Source of the DNA: Chrysomallon squamiferum
Lineage: Eukaryota > Mollusca > Gastropoda > Neomphalida > Peltospiridae
Assembly: GCA_012295275.1 (NCBI GenBank)
Contig: CM022677.1
Coordinates: 22,722,990-22,786,989 of the forward strand
Direction: 5' to 3'
Length of the DNA stretch: 64,000 bases
Shown here: piece after piece, positions 32,505 to 54,899 of the stretch
Layout of the letters: each line of letters begins with the position of its first letter
Position numbering within the stretch: the first letter of the stretch is position 1
Notes under the pieces: model-generated
What the model was told of the DNA's origin: nothing
The model's input: the letters and a program-made list of their open reading frames with translations, nothing else
Databases searched by the model: none
Position numbers and translations under genes: made by a program

Positions 32505-32834
32505 GGATGTACATGTGTTTGTGTAAATTGATAAATGTGTTTGTCCATTTATCTGAGTTGTTAATTTTCTGGGTACTTTTGTGTATAAATAGCATGTTTT
32601 TCCCATTCAAAATAATATCAGTTATTGTTGTTGTTGCAGTTGTTATAATTACTGTTGTTTTGTGACTAGGAGGAGGTGGATGTGGGGGCTGCAGACGGGG
32701 GTCAGGGGGATCTGCGTAAGAAACTGGAGGAGATTCAGAGACAAGCAGACGAGTTCAAGGAGCAACTGAAGAAGAAAGAAATGGAAGCGGAGGACTACAA
32801 GAAACAGCTGAGTAAAATCAAGGGAGAGAAGTAG
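19663..32834 (+). CDS. GABPB: GA-binding protein subunit beta (whole gene, 11 coding exons)
   Basis: Exons: 19663-19770, 22306-22502, 25933-26031, 26570-26644, 27019-27127, 27986-28093, 29360-29482, 29912-30015, 30228-30360, 31945-32234 (one exon present as up to three copies) and 32670-32834. The product of about 440 residues has N-terminal ankyrin repeats starting [20 protein letters not shown], the hydrophobic motif [16 protein letters not shown], a [14 protein letters not shown] segment, a basic ARKKIKI patch and a C-terminal charged coiled coil. That order is diagnostic of GABPB1/2. The protein pairs through its ankyrin repeats with the ETS factor GABPA; the C-terminal zipper makes heterotetramers that activate nuclear genes for respiration and other housekeeping roles (family knowledge). 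Exon phases agree throughout except at two C runs, each one base short (22415-22419 and 32187-32190). Confidence 0.93.
19803..20262 (+). repeat. Tandem copies of GABPB exon 1 3' end with splice donor
   Basis: Four further 108-118-bp units each begin GAGAAACAGACACAGTCAGA, continue through the exon end (TTCACCACTGACTGG) and, in three of the four, keep an intact GTAAGTCTGAG donor. The unit near 20090 has lost the middle of the exon piece and the GTAA. None has an acceptor, so they are decoy donors in intron 1. Confidence 0.93.
20383..20785. repeat. About 108-bp tandem repeat in GABPB intron 1
   Basis: Roughly four units containing CAGATGTTTGTTTAGGTGA, GTGTAATCTTTTACAAAATA and ATTTCTACAGACTCATGTC. 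Confidence 0.9.
20786..21763. other. GABPB intron 1: unique stretch then simple repeats
   Basis: Unique sequence 20786-21070 shows no recognised gene. Five copies of a CATTCATTATTGTCATTAGA unit lie at 21071-21255, (GT)n at about 21341-21407, and ATT/AGT triplets at 21676-21735. Confidence 0.7.
21764..22305 (+). repeat. Duplicated acceptor and 5' part of GABPB exon 2 in (TTTA/TTTC)n
   Basis: TTTCAG|CTGGGAATGTCACCTCTTCA (exon-like from about 21774) and TTTCAG|CTGGGAACGTCACCACTTCA (from about 22041) precede the real exon at 22306. Each copy carries about 50-60 bases of the exon up to the CACTGTC region, then falls into T-rich tetranucleotide repeat. Neither copy has a donor. The long Phe/Leu/Tyr open frames across this block are artefacts. 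Confidence 0.92.
22306..22502 (+). CDS. GABPB: GABPB exon 2: ankyrin repeats, with one-base deletion in a C run
   Basis: Starts [20 protein letters not shown] and continues [18 protein letters not shown] in frame. At 22415-22419 there are five C where the ankyrin frame needs six. After it the frame must shift to read [20 protein letters not shown] and end DAKDM at donor ATG|GTAAGA. With the missing base the exon is 66 codons, phase 0 at both ends. As written the frame meets TAG at about 22453. Confidence 0.93.
22503..23100. repeat. 34-bp repeat starting at the GABPB exon 2 donor, about 17 units
   Basis: Units of AAAAACATTCCTGAACCCAG plus CCACTGGTCAGGTT. The first unit begins within the donor (GTAAGAAAAACATTCC). 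Confidence 0.93.
23105..23866. repeat. 29-bp minisatellite, about 26 units
   Basis: Unit of GAATTGAATACCAGCAAGC plus TGACACTGGT, with C/T and G/A variants (GAACTG, ACTAGC, ACTAGT). The antisense open frames ([12 protein letters not shown]-like) are artefacts. Confidence 0.95.
23966..24600. repeat. 36-bp minisatellite, about 17 units
   Basis: Unit of ACTGGAATGTGATGTGTTTA plus TTGCGGAACTCAGTAC. Being a multiple of three, it gives open frames on both strands ([12 protein letters not shown]-like on plus), but no start or splice context supports coding. Confidence 0.95.
24866..25438. repeat. 15-bp minisatellite, about 37 units
   Basis: Unit CTCATTACCTGCTTC with ACTTC, GCCGC, GCTGC and GCCAC variants. 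The 15-bp period keeps all frames open. Confidence 0.95.
25738..25822. repeat. (GA)n microsatellite
   Basis: About 40 GA units upstream of GABPB exon 3. Confidence 0.95.
25933..26031 (+). CDS. GABPB: GABPB exon 3: ankyrin repeat
   Basis: Acceptor TTGTTTTTCTAG, then [20 protein letters not shown] to DVTFENK, 33 codons, phase 0-0, donor AAG|GTCAGT. The TPLHWA motif is the classic ankyrin helix start. Confidence 0.95.
26055..26106. repeat. (ATT)n microsatellite
   Basis: ATT run in intron 3. The rest of intron 3 (to 26569) is unique AT-rich sequence. Confidence 0.9.
26570..26644 (+). CDS. GABPB: GABPB exon 4: last ankyrin repeat
   Basis: Acceptor TGTCTTTCAG, then [20 protein letters not shown] and IQLAQ, 25 codons, phase 0-0, donor CAG|GTAAAT. 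Confidence 0.95.
26645..26860. repeat. 35-bp repeat starting at the exon 4 donor, 6 units
   Basis: Units of ATTATCTAAATCTGTTAATG plus AAAGTTTGTAACAGG. The first unit is fused to the donor (GTAAATCTAAATCTCTTAATG). Confidence 0.93.
27019..27127 (+). CDS. GABPB: GABPB exon 5: acidic linker
   Basis: Acceptor GCATTTTCAG, then [20 protein letters not shown] to NEAD, 109 bases, ending phase 1 at donor ACA|GTAAGT. It corresponds to the linker after the ankyrin domain (DTVTIHA in vertebrates). Confidence 0.9.
27128..27395. repeat. 30-bp repeat adjoining the exon 5 donor, about 8 units
   Basis: Units of AGTTTTACTGTGTTTATTTT plus TAAAAAGAGT, beginning next to the donor. Confidence 0.9.
27396..27775. 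other. GABPB intron 5, unique AT-rich part
   Basis: No exon or repeat array recognised. Confidence 0.6.
27776..27985. repeat. About 32-bp repeat running into the exon 6 acceptor
   Basis: AATAAAGTTATTTTATAATG units recur five or six times. The real acceptor (TTTTATAATGTTATTATAG) is the last unit, so the 3' splice region itself is a repeat copy. Confidence 0.88.
27986..28093 (+). CDS. GABPB: GABPB exon 6: activation-region motif
   Basis: Reads (N)[20 protein letters not shown] then [28 protein letters not shown] is nearly invariant in GABPB proteins and lies in the activation region. Phase 1-1; donor AGA|GTGAGT. Confidence 0.95.
28094..29160. repeat. 35-bp array containing GABPB exon 6 end plus donor, about 30 units
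   Basis: Units of GTGAGTACTGTCATTTAGTA plus CGTCAAATACACAGT. CAAATACACAG is the last coding sequence of exon 6, and many units keep an AGT|GTGAGT donor, so this intron carries a long series of decoy 5' splice sites. Confidence 0.95.
29161..29350. repeat. About 35-bp array running into the exon 7 acceptor
   Basis: TATTTATTAGCACATACACA and CAAACTGTGT units. The last one grades into ACTGTATTTACTTTCAG, the exon 7 acceptor. Confidence 0.9.
29360..29482 (+). CDS. GABPB: GABPB exon 7
   Basis: Reads (S)[19 protein letters not shown] then [20 protein letters not shown], phase 1-1, donor CAG|GTTAGT. It sits between the [10 protein letters not shown] motif and the VITIV segment, as in the family, but is not strongly conserved itself. 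Confidence 0.88.
29483..29880. repeat. About 60-bp array repeating GABPB exon 7 end plus donor, 6 units
   Basis: Each unit repeats the last 33 or so coding bases (GACAATGGACAAACAGTCTC, ACTGACAG), then GTTAGTTAGTTGTCTGTGTG. At least five extra copies of the donor lie in the intron. Confidence 0.95.
29912..30015 (+). CDS. GABPB: GABPB exon 8
   Basis: Acceptor TTTATTGACAG, then (E)[19 protein letters not shown] to GDTDQ, ending phase 0 at donor CAG|GTAAAA. Consistent in phase with exons 7 and 9. Confidence 0.85.
30228..30360 (+). CDS. GABPB: GABPB exon 9: VITIV/IVVTM segment
   Basis: Reads [20 protein letters not shown], then [20 protein letters not shown] and VHTE. It matches the conserved QVITIV and PIIVTMPDG strings of GABPB. 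Ends phase 1 at donor AAG|GTCTGT. Confidence 0.93.
30365..30680. repeat. (CA)n-rich tract
   Basis: CA repeats interrupted by ACAGACACA and ATACATACA. Thr/His and Cys/Val frames on the two strands are artefacts. Confidence 0.95.
30820..31175. repeat. Compound repeat of TGTGTAATAAACACATATAT units
   Basis: Long units that include CTGATTCCTATTAGTATCTG repeat three to four times, mixed with CA runs. Confidence 0.88.
31191..31379 (-). other. Unrecognised 62-codon open frame in GABPB intron 9
   Basis: The minus-strand frame reads [20 protein letters not shown], then [20 protein letters not shown] and more. Unlike the surrounding repeats it has normal protein composition. There is no splice context or homology that I recognise. 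It may be a fragment of an old mobile-element ORF. Confidence 0.25.
31380..31944. other. GABPB intron 9, unique part
   Basis: No gene seen. A short GTCAGTCAGTAATCAGAAA duplication lies near 31710. Confidence 0.5.
31945..31997 (+). CDS. GABPB: GABPB exon 10, copy 1 (in-frame, own donor)
   Basis: After acceptor GATACAAACAG the copy reads (E)[17 protein letters not shown]. It ends phase 0 at TCC|GTATGT, a good donor that exists only because the duplication joint follows GTA. Spliced to exon 11 (also phase 0) it gives an uninterrupted frame that lacks the next 18 or so residues. Confidence 0.65.
32048..32103 (+). pseudogene. GABPB exon 10, copy 2 (no donor)
   Basis: Near-identical copy of the preceding exon and acceptor (GAAGCT instead of GAGGCT). 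It continues GTAGAGGAATCG with no usable donor. Confidence 0.8.
32148..32234 (+). CDS. GABPB: GABPB exon 10, copy 3 (rearranged, carries the original 3' end)
   Basis: After a weakened acceptor (TTGATTCAG) the exon start is altered (AAACCCAGTGG). About 24 bases of the ARKKIKIE coding region are missing, and the run GTAGCCCC at 32184-32190 is one C short of the frame. The 3' part then reads [15 protein letters not shown] to donor ATT|GTAAGT, phase 0. EQIEI matches the family's CIEI. As written this copy cannot be translated through. Confidence 0.75.
32270..32540. repeat. About 93-bp repeat, 3 units
   Basis: Units of GTAAACAGGCATACATGTTT, (GT)n and AAATGGATGTACATGTGTTT follow closely on the exon 10 donor. 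Confidence 0.92.
32670..32834 (+). CDS. GABPB: GABPB last coding exon: C-terminal coiled coil
   Basis: Acceptor TGTGACTAG, then 54 codons: [14 protein letters not shown], then the heptad-rich [20 protein letters not shown] and [20 protein letters not shown], stop TAG. This is the leucine-zipper-like region of the long GABPB isoforms, used for tetramer formation. Confidence 0.95.
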   Translation, partial: EEVDVGAADGGQGDLRKKLEEIQRQADEFKEQLKKKEMEAEDYKKQLSKIKGEK

Positions 32835-32958
32835 ACCTGCTGTTGGAACTCTTTTGTTAAGAGTCAGATGCAGTCACCTCCAAGAACAGACAACAGTTTC
32901 ATTCGTTAAATGAAAAAAAACGATGGAAGAAGTAGCATTTAAAAAGTGCTGTTATAAA

Positions 32959-32964
32959 AATAAA
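32959..32964 (+). terminator. Possible GABPB poly(A) signal
   Basis: AATAAA about 125 bases after the stop. Other AT-rich candidates occur further on, so this is tentative. Confidence 0.4.
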
Positions 32965-33059
32965 AAACTACAGGTTGACCGTGGTTTGTGTGCAAGAAAT
33001 GAGGCAAAGAAAAGGTGACAGTTAAGAATGATGAAAGAAAAAAAGAAGAAAGAAGATTT

Positions 33060-34050
33060 TTTTTATAAAGTTCTTAAGCCAGGGAGATTCAAGTTTATTT
33101 TTTTAAGTTTTATTTGCTTCTTGTTTGCAACAGACAAAACATTTATGTAAAATGTAAAAAAAAGAGTATTTTTTAAAGTTTTATTTGCTTCTTGTTTGGA
33201 ACAGACAAAGCATTTATGTAAAATGTAAAAAAAAGAGTATTTTTCAACATTGCTAAGTTTGTAGTGTGAGAGAGAAAACAACAGTTTACTTCAGTGTATA
33301 AAGTACAAGTCTATTCTGAACAGTGATTGGCTGTTTCTGCGCACACCACTCAGTTCAGCCAATCAGATTCAACATGTTAATCACTAGACTGTCTTCTGTT
33401 TTAGCTGTCAGTTTTAATTTTTAAGAGAATTTGTTGACTGGTTGATGTGATTTTGTCTGCTGATGTCACTAAAATGTTTCTAACAAGACTGTCTTCAAGT
33501 CAGTCCTGTGACAGGTTTCTAACTAGACTCTTCAAGTCAGTCAAATGACTGAGAAGACATTAGAAAGGATTTTCATACAAACATTTCTGATTTGATGTTA
33601 CAATTCAGTGACGTCTGCTGTCTATCAGATAACAGCAGCAGAAATTAAAAAAAAATGTATTCTCTTTCAGTTGTTGTTTTTGTTTATAATCTGTGTGAAA
33701 ATAACAAACTGGACTAAATCGAATCAAAAACTGATGAACAGCACCAAAACCGACCTTAAAATGACCACTGTAAATTTCTTTATTTCAAACATACATCCTT
33801 TTATTAGATAATTTGATTACAGAAATAGTTTGGTATTTCATCTTGTCATCTACTTCATTATGTTAATGTGGCATGCTGATTGGATGTGTTTCTGTATTTT
33901 ATTTTAAATTTAATTAAAAGTAAATAATACACCACCATCATTGATACATTCAAAGATTTGTTTATTGTAACTTACTAGTAAAGAGACAGATCAGATGTTA
34001 AGGTCAGTGAACTTTGGGACCCTGCTGCACCTTGTTGTTGCATTCTCAGT
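33060..34050. other. GABPB 3' flank
   Basis: Two 65-70-bp copies of a TTTTATTTGCTTCTTGTTTG block at about 33100-33245. The rest is unique AT-rich DNA with no recognised gene. Confidence 0.5.
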
Positions 34051-34051
34051 G

Positions 34052-35095
34052 TAGTGTGAGACAGATTTGTATCCATCTTTACAACATCCATTATCAGTGT
34101 AGTTGAGATAGATTTGTATCCATCTTTACAACATCCATCTTAACTACAACATCCACTATCAGTGTAGTGTGAGACAGATTTGTATCCATCTTTACAACAT
34201 CCATCTGAGACAGATTTGTATCCATCTTTACAACATCCATCTTAACTACAACATCCATTATCAGTGTAGTGAGACAGATTTGTATCCATCTTTACAACAT
34301 CCATTATCAGTGTAGTGTGAGACAGATTTGTATCCATCTTTACTACATCCATTATCAGTGTAGTGAGACAGATTTGTATCCATCTTTACAACATCCATCT
34401 TAACTACATCCATTATCAGTGTAGTGAGACAGATTTGTATCCATCTTTACTACATCCATTATCAGTGTAGTGAGACAGATTTGTATCCATCTTTACAACA
34501 TCCATCTTAACTACATCCATTATCAGTGTAGTGAGACAGATTTGTATCCATCTTTACAACATCCATTATCAGTGTAGTGAGACAGATTTGTATCCATCTT
34601 TAACAACATCCATTATCAGTGTAGTGAGACAGATTTGTATCCATCTTTACAACATCCATTATCAGTGTAGTGAGACAGATTTGTATCCATCTTTACAACA
34701 TCCATCTTATCAACATCCATTATCAGTGTAGTGAGACAGATTTGTATCCATCTTTACAACATCCATTATCAGTGTAGTGAGACAGATTTGTATCCATCTT
34801 TACTACATCCATTATCAGTGTAGTGTGAGACAGATTTGTATCCATCTTTACAACATCCATCTTAACTACAACATCCACTATCAGTGTAGTGTGAGACAGA
34901 TTTGTATCCATCTTTACAACATCCATCTTAACTACAACATCCACTATCAGTGTAGTGTGAGACAGATTTGTATCCATCTTAACTACATCCATTATCAGTG
35001 TAGTGTGAGACAGATTTGTATCCATCTTAACTACATCCATTATCAGTGTAGTGTGAGATAGATTTGTATCCATCTTTACAACATCCATTATCAGA
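34052..35095. repeat. About 45-bp intergenic array, about 23 units
   Basis: Units of GTGAGACAGATTTGTATCC, ATCTTTACAACATCCATTAT and CAGTGTA, some with an extra CTTAACTACAACATCCA. Open frames on both strands are artefacts. Confidence 0.95.
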
Positions 35096-35757
35096 TCCAA
35101 ATCAACACATTAACCTGAAAAGTAGGTGAAAGCTAAAAACAAAACACGTTACAACTGAAAAATACGCAAATGTTGAAACTAACACATTATAAACAATAAA
35201 CACTGCCATATCTAATCATTCAGACTACTTTTCCAGTAATAGTTTGTATGAAGTTGTTACATTTTATTTATATATCTCACTTTATTTGTCATCCTAGCTT
35301 CTCTCTTGTATATTTTTTTTTAAACTGTGAAATTGGGGGAAATGCTGGTATTAGATCTCAGAACTTCCACAGCCTACAAAATGATTGTGTTCAGCCAAAA
35401 TATATATTTATATATTAAACATAAACATAGACTTCATTATTAGAAATGACATATATATTTATATATTAAACATAAACATAGACTTCATTATTAGAATGAA
35501 ATATATATTTATATATTAAACATAGACTTCATTATTAGAATGACAAGAGATCATGATAATCAGCAGTGAAACAATATATATATAATAAGCTATAAAAATC
35601 AAAATAAATAATATAAAATTATAAATAATTAAACTATATTAAATACTAATGACTGGTGATGATGACGATAATAAGTAAATAATAAAATGAAATAAATAAA
35701 TAAATAAAACTATAATATATATATAAAAAAAATATAAATATGTAAACTAATTATTAT

Positions 35758-35829
<72 letters not shown>

Positions 35830-36076
35830 TAAACAGGAACAGTAATAATGACAGAAAAAAAGAACAAAATTTATAATACAGAATATAAATTAGAAAAAAG
35901 AAGAAAACAGAAACATTTATTTATTTGTTTTTCTTTTTTCTAATTTTATTCGAGCGTTTTTCATTATTTTTCTTCTTCTGCTTCACAAACGTATAGAATG
36001 ACCGAGACTAAAATTTGACACCAAGAAAACCTTGATTGTTAAGTTTAACGCAACTGTACATATCGACACTATAAAG
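35096..36076. other. Intergenic DNA upstream of SMU1
   Basis: A threefold repeat of ATATATATTTATATATTAAA lies at about 35399-35525, and (GATAAT)n at 35765-35830. The last 100 bases before the ATG presumably contain the 5'UTR and promoter, but no TATA box or initiator is clear. Confidence 0.5.
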
Positions 36077-49183
<13,107 letters not shown>

Positions 49184-49393
49184 AAACCACAAACCACAAA
49201 ATTCAGACATCTTGTTCAGAAACACATCACTGAAATACATTTTGTCATCTAGACATTTGTTTTATACAACATTGAAATATTATTCATTATTAAAATAGTT
49301 TGAAATCTCATTTATCATTCAGTACCAGTGTTTCACTTCATTCATCTGTGAAATAAGAAATTTTTGTGAAAACATTTTCTGTGAAATTATGGA

Positions 49394-49399
49394 AATAAA
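49394..49399 (+). terminator. SMU1 poly(A) signal
   Basis: AATAAA 210 bases after the stop, followed by T-rich sequence. Confidence 0.55.
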
Positions 49400-51394
49400 A
49401 AATTAAATTGTTTCAACATTTTCTAAAAAGTTTTTATTTTTATCAGTTTGTCAGTTTATTCTCTTCAAATATGGGAGCAAAAAAAAAAAAAAGAAAGATT
49501 ATTTTGTTTTGAATAACACATTACAACAATACTGTAATTTTTTATTAATTGAAATAAAAATGAATAAATGATTAAAAGGATTTTTATATTTGAAATTATT
49601 GAAATGACTTGTAATTTTTGTTTTTAAATTGTATGTTCATTTGAAATTGCTAATTAAAATTGTTTTGTCCAACTTGCTTCCTGTTTTTATTAGCTGCTTC
49701 ACTATTTTTTAATTTATGAGTGATATTGTGATGTCACAGTTTTGATTTGGGAAGAAGAAATATTTAAAGTACAGAAGGAAAAAAACCCCATTAAATTTTA
49801 AGAAATAAACAACAATCAAGAAGATGGAAATATTAATTCACCAAATTATTCTTGGGATAGAAACAGTATTTTTTAACTGTTTTTTTTTTTTTTTTAATTA
49901 AAGAAGTAAAATTATAGATGATAAAACTGGAAGTAAAGAACAATAGTTATCTGGAAACACTTGAAAGTTATTGTAATTCTTACATCATTTCACCATCCAA
50001 AAACCAGAAAAATCAGCCACCCCACCAGTAAAAAAAATTAATAATTAACCATTCTATTTAATAATAATAATAATGTTTGTGTGTGCTGTTGACAAAACAA
50101 AACTCACAAATTTTAATATGTTTATTAATAAAATTGTAGAAGAAGCCATCTTACAAGTGTCACATTTTATAAAACAATGTTTATTTACAAGAATGGAGAT
50201 TCCTGGATAACACTCCCCCCATCTATCCACCCCAGTAACCTTTTGAATGCAATCAAGTTAATGTTAGAATGTACAGCACACCTTGAACACCTGCAATGTC
50301 TGGAATATACAACCATACTTTACTGTCATGTCTAGGAACTAACTATGTGAAGCATAGTTGTACATTTTCACATTTTTACATTTTGATTTAATTTCCTCTT
50401 AGGATATACTGTTTGATGTAGGATACATTTTTACAAGAAGGAAATACTGCTGTATCTGAGATATATATCTTATGTAGAATACACTGTTATTTAGGATTTA
50501 TTTAGGATATACCATTACATTTAGAGATATTTTTTACATGTTATATCTGTAATGTATCTCCAGACATAGGATACATTTTCACATGTTGGATACATCATTA
50601 GGTCCAGGATATATTTTTCAGATGAAGGATATACTGTTATATCTAAGATATATCTTTGCATGTAAGATACACTGTAATATCTGTGATATTTATGACAAAG
50701 TCTATTACATTGTCCACTTCGACAATTTAAATTATTTTCTAAATAAAGGCATAATATAAAAAAAATAATAAAACATTTTCTTTTATATGTTCGCAGACCC
50801 TAGGAATCTCGTCAATAAAGAATGACACAGGTATAAACAGAAGACAAATCACACTGGCAAATAATCACAATATACAACACTCGCTTGTAAGTTAAACTTT
50901 AACTAAACTGGGTGTTTATTTACTAACTACAGTAACTTTCACACTTACACACATAAATATGTAACTATTTAAACAACAAAATCTGCATACACCTCAGTTG
51001 TCTCCCATTCAGTGAACCCTTTGTTCAGTATAAATATATTATTATTATTATTATTACTACTACTACTACTGCTGCGATTAGCGTTATTATTTTAATTTTA
51101 AATTAGTTTTGTTTTTAATTTAATTCAATTCAATTATTTTATTTTATTTTATTTTATTTTAATTCATTTATTTATTGCATTTAGCATTTATTGGCATCTA
51201 AGACTGTAATTTATAAATTCATATGAAATTCGTAATGCCTGCAGTTATTGAACAAATTTCAGTCGTATTTTCTACAAAATGGTAATAATGAAAACAGTTC
51301 ATTACACAATGTACAAGATTATTAAACACATCAATATTTGTAATGTAGAAGTCCACACATCTGTAAATATTTGTAATGTGGAAGTTCATATTTA
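49400..51394. other. AT-rich intergenic DNA, no gene seen
   Basis: Contains loosely repeated GGATATACTGTT-like motifs at 50400-50690 and (ATT)/(ACT) triplets near 51038-51070. No conserved coding or RNA gene recognised. Confidence 0.55.
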
Positions 51395-51985
51395 AATGTT
51401 AGAAAACAGCTCTGATTAGATTTGTTGAAAACAGCTGTGCTTTAGGTTTGTTGAAAACAGCTCTGCTTAGATTTGTTGAAAACAGCTGTAGTTAGATTTG
51501 TTCAAAACAGCTGTAGTTAGATTTGTTGAAAACAGCTGTAGTTAGATTTGTTGAAAATAGCTCTGATTAGATTTGTTGAAAACAGCTCTCCTTAGATTTG
51601 TTGAAAACAGCTGTAGTTAGATTTGTTGAAAACAGCTGTAGTTAGATTTGTTCAAAACAGCTGTAGCTCTAGATTTGTTCAAAACAGCTGTAGTTAGATT
51701 TGTTGAAAACAGCTTGTTAGATTTGTAGAAAACAGCTGTAGTTAGATTTGTTGAAAACAGCTCTCGTTAGATTTGTTGAAAACAGCTGTAGTTAGATTTG
51801 TTGAAAACAGCTCTGCTTATATATGTTGAAAACAGCTCTGCTTATATTTGTTGAAAACAGCTGTGCTTATATTTGTTGAAAACAGCTCTAGTTAGATTTG
51901 TTGAAAACAGCTCTAGTTAGATTTGTTGAAAACAGCTGTAGTTAGATTTGTTGAAAACAGCTCTACTTAGATTTGTTGATGTTTT
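51395..51985. repeat. 25-bp minisatellite, about 23 units
   Basis: Unit of GTTAGATTTGTTGAAAACAG plus CTGTA or CTCTG. Confidence 0.95.
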
Positions 51986-52049
51986 GCAGTCTTTGTTCAG
52001 ACGTCTGTCCACACTTTTCATTGTTCACATTCAATCATGATTGTCTAAG

Positions 52050-52200
52050 AAACATGATTTATCAAAGACAAGATTTCTTATTAATGAATAGTTCTTATAC
52101 AAGATTTCTTATTAGTGAACAGTTCTTATACAAGATTTCTTATTAATGAAGACCTTATACCAGATCTCTTATTAATGAACAGTTCTTATACAAGGTTTCT
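52050..52200. repeat. About 38-bp repeat, 4 units
   Basis: Units of ACAAGATTTCTTATTAATGA plus ACAGTTCTTAT. Confidence 0.88.
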
Positions 52201-52299
52201 CCTCTGATGTTTTACATTAATTAAAAGAAACAGATAAATAACCGAGAAATAATTAGGTTTCAGACACTAACTATAATTATGTTTTGTAGATTTACCAGT

Positions 52300-53085
52300 T
52301 TACAATTTTCACTTTACAATAACATATTCCAGTTCACAGTTTTCACTCTATCAGTTTACTGTTACAAACTTACAATTATTTTATCAGCTTACAGTCATAA
52401 ACTCACTTTATCTGGTTTAAGTTACATTTGCCAGTTGAAAAATATAAATTTACATTTAATTGTTTACAGTTACTAGTTTTCAAGTTAACAGTTACAGGCT
52501 GACAATTGCTGTTTACAAATGCAGTATTACATTACAAAATCAAATTTACATTTACAAATACACATTCACATTTACAAAAGAAAGTTTACATCTATAGATA
52601 GAAATTCATTTACAATGGCCAGCCTACATTTACAAATAGAAAATTTACATTTACAAATACAAATTCACATTGATAAATGCAAGTTTACATTTATAAATAC
52701 AAGTTCACATTTACAAAACAAGACCGAATTTACAAGAGCAAGTTTGAATTTATAAATAAAGTTTACATCGGCAAATGTAGGTTTGAATTTGCAAAAGGAA
52801 ATCTGAATTTATAAATAGAATTTACATTTACAAATATAAGTTTACGTTTATAAAAGCAAGTTTGAATTTACAAAATTAAGTTTACATTTATAAATACAAG
52901 TTTACATTTACAAATGTAAGTTTGCATTTACAAATGTAAGTTTACATTTACAAATGCAAGACTGAATTTACAATAGGAAGTTTGCATTTATAAATACAAG
53001 TTTACATTTACAAAAGCAAGAGTAATATTACAAAAGGAAGTTTGTATTTATAAATACAAGTTTAGTCTCACAAAACAACTTTACA
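52300..53085. repeat. Degenerate 20-24-bp repeat
   Basis: Diverged units of AGTTTACATTTACAAATACA type, more than 30 copies; an older array than its neighbours. Confidence 0.85.
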
Positions 53086-53380
53086 TTTACCAGTTGAGAC
53101 TACTATTTCATTTCTGTTTACAAAGATAAGGCACAGAAAAACAGACTTACTCAAAACATTAATTCCATTGTACTTGTTTCAGGCATTTTAATTATTAATC
53201 TTATAAAAATTGTTACTATCCAGTTTTGTGTTACCTGCCCTGGTAATAGCAAATTTTAGATGTGTTATTATATTAATCAAATTTGTTATTGTTTTACCCA
53301 CCTTGTATGTTTATATTACGTGTTCAACAACTGATAAACTACATATTAAAAAATAACTATTTAAATTGTCATATATTATT

Positions 53381-53412
<32 letters not shown>

Positions 53413-54406
53413 TCTTTAATGTTACATTATTATCAAATATTCAAGAAACAAGTGAACATTATTCCTTTAAAAAATTATCTGTTTCTGTAAAATGCAGTGT
53501 AAAGAGATTTCAGTAACATGAGTATAATCTACATCAAAATCTTGCATAAATAATAAATAAATAACATAAAGTCACTCAGAAAATGGAGAAGGAAAAGTTA
53601 AACATAAAAGTAAATATCAAACACAAATATACAACAAAATTTTACAACAAACAATAAAACATGAAAAGACAGTATCTAATTACAAATGTATGTGTGTGTG
53701 TGTGTGTGTGTGTGTTATTAATTATTTGTTATAAAAATTATTTCTATTTATTTTGATAATACCAAAATTATTTCTTATTATTTAATTTTTTATAAAAATT
53801 ATTTTATTATGACATATTACCAGTACAACTAAATATTGGCTATTTATCTCTCTGACAGACAAGTATTAGAGATTCTTTGATTGGTTAATACAGATATATA
53901 TAAATCTACTTTACAAACTCTGTTTAAAAATAATTCTTAATTTTCCAGTAGATTTGAAGATTTTTAACATACTGAATATTCAGTAGTAAAAGTTACATAT
54001 ATTTTCCTTTTTAGTCACAATTTTATTATTATACACATTTTCTTTTTAAGTAATAGTGTTATTTTATTGTATATGTGTTTCTGTTTAAGTAATACTGTTA
54101 TTTTATTGTATGTTACATGTGTTTCTGTTTAAATAACTGTGTTATATATGTTTTAAGCTGTTGTTATTGTAGGTTATATATATGTAATAATGTTATTCTA
54201 ATTTTTATATTCATGCAGTACAAGTGTTTCTGTTTAAGTAACTGTGTTATATATGTTTTAAGCTGTAGTTATTGTAGGTTATGTAATAATGTTATTCTAA
54301 TTTTTATATTCATGCGGTACAAATGTGGTCCTGTTATCAGTGAGAAGTAGAAAAGTGAATTTTCTCACAACAACGTCTGTCACAACGTTGTGGTTGACTG
54401 TCACAC
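53086..54406. other. AT-rich 3' flank of the membrane-protein gene
   Basis: Contains (TTTA)n at 53385-53412, (GT)n at 53691-53715 and a 130-bp duplication (54117-54320, CATGCAGTACAAGTGTTTCT region). The minus-strand gene's 3'UTR must lie here, but its poly(A) site is not clear. Confidence 0.55.
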
Positions 54407-54558
54407 TCAGATGACAACGTCAGAGTCGTCGCTGGGTGCCAGCAGCAGCTCTCTGTTGCTGTACGGTTGTTGCCGTTTTCTCACAAAGAAGATGATGGCC
54501 AAAATGACGATGAGCAACACAATGGCACCAGTAACACTGCCAGCAATAATAGCTAGTT
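54407..54558 (-). CDS. Last exon: transmembrane helix and cytoplasmic tail
   Basis: Acceptor TTTCTATTTTTAG, then (E)LAIIAGSVTGAIVLLIVIL and AIIFFVRKRQQPYSNRELLL, ending APSDDSDVVI and TGA. The hydrophobic segment of about 23 residues is followed by a basic RKR stop-transfer signal. The tail is short, with a C-terminal DVVI that could be a PDZ ligand. Confidence 0.85.
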
Positions 54559-54865
54559 CTAAAAATAGAAACACAACACATCGTGAGCAACACAATGGCA
54601 CCAGTAACACTGCCAGCAATAATAGCTAGTTCTAAAAATAGAAACATAACACATCGTGAGCAACGGAAACATATATTATGGACACAATTTTGTATTCACA
54701 CACACAAACAAAACACCATTTCAGAAATAAATACACACACACACACACACAAACAAAACACCATTTCAGAAATAAATACACACACACACACACACAAACA
54801 AAACACCATTTCAGAAATAAATTTGTACACACACACACACAAAAAAAACACCATTTCAGAAATAA

Positions 54866-54899
<34 letters not shown>
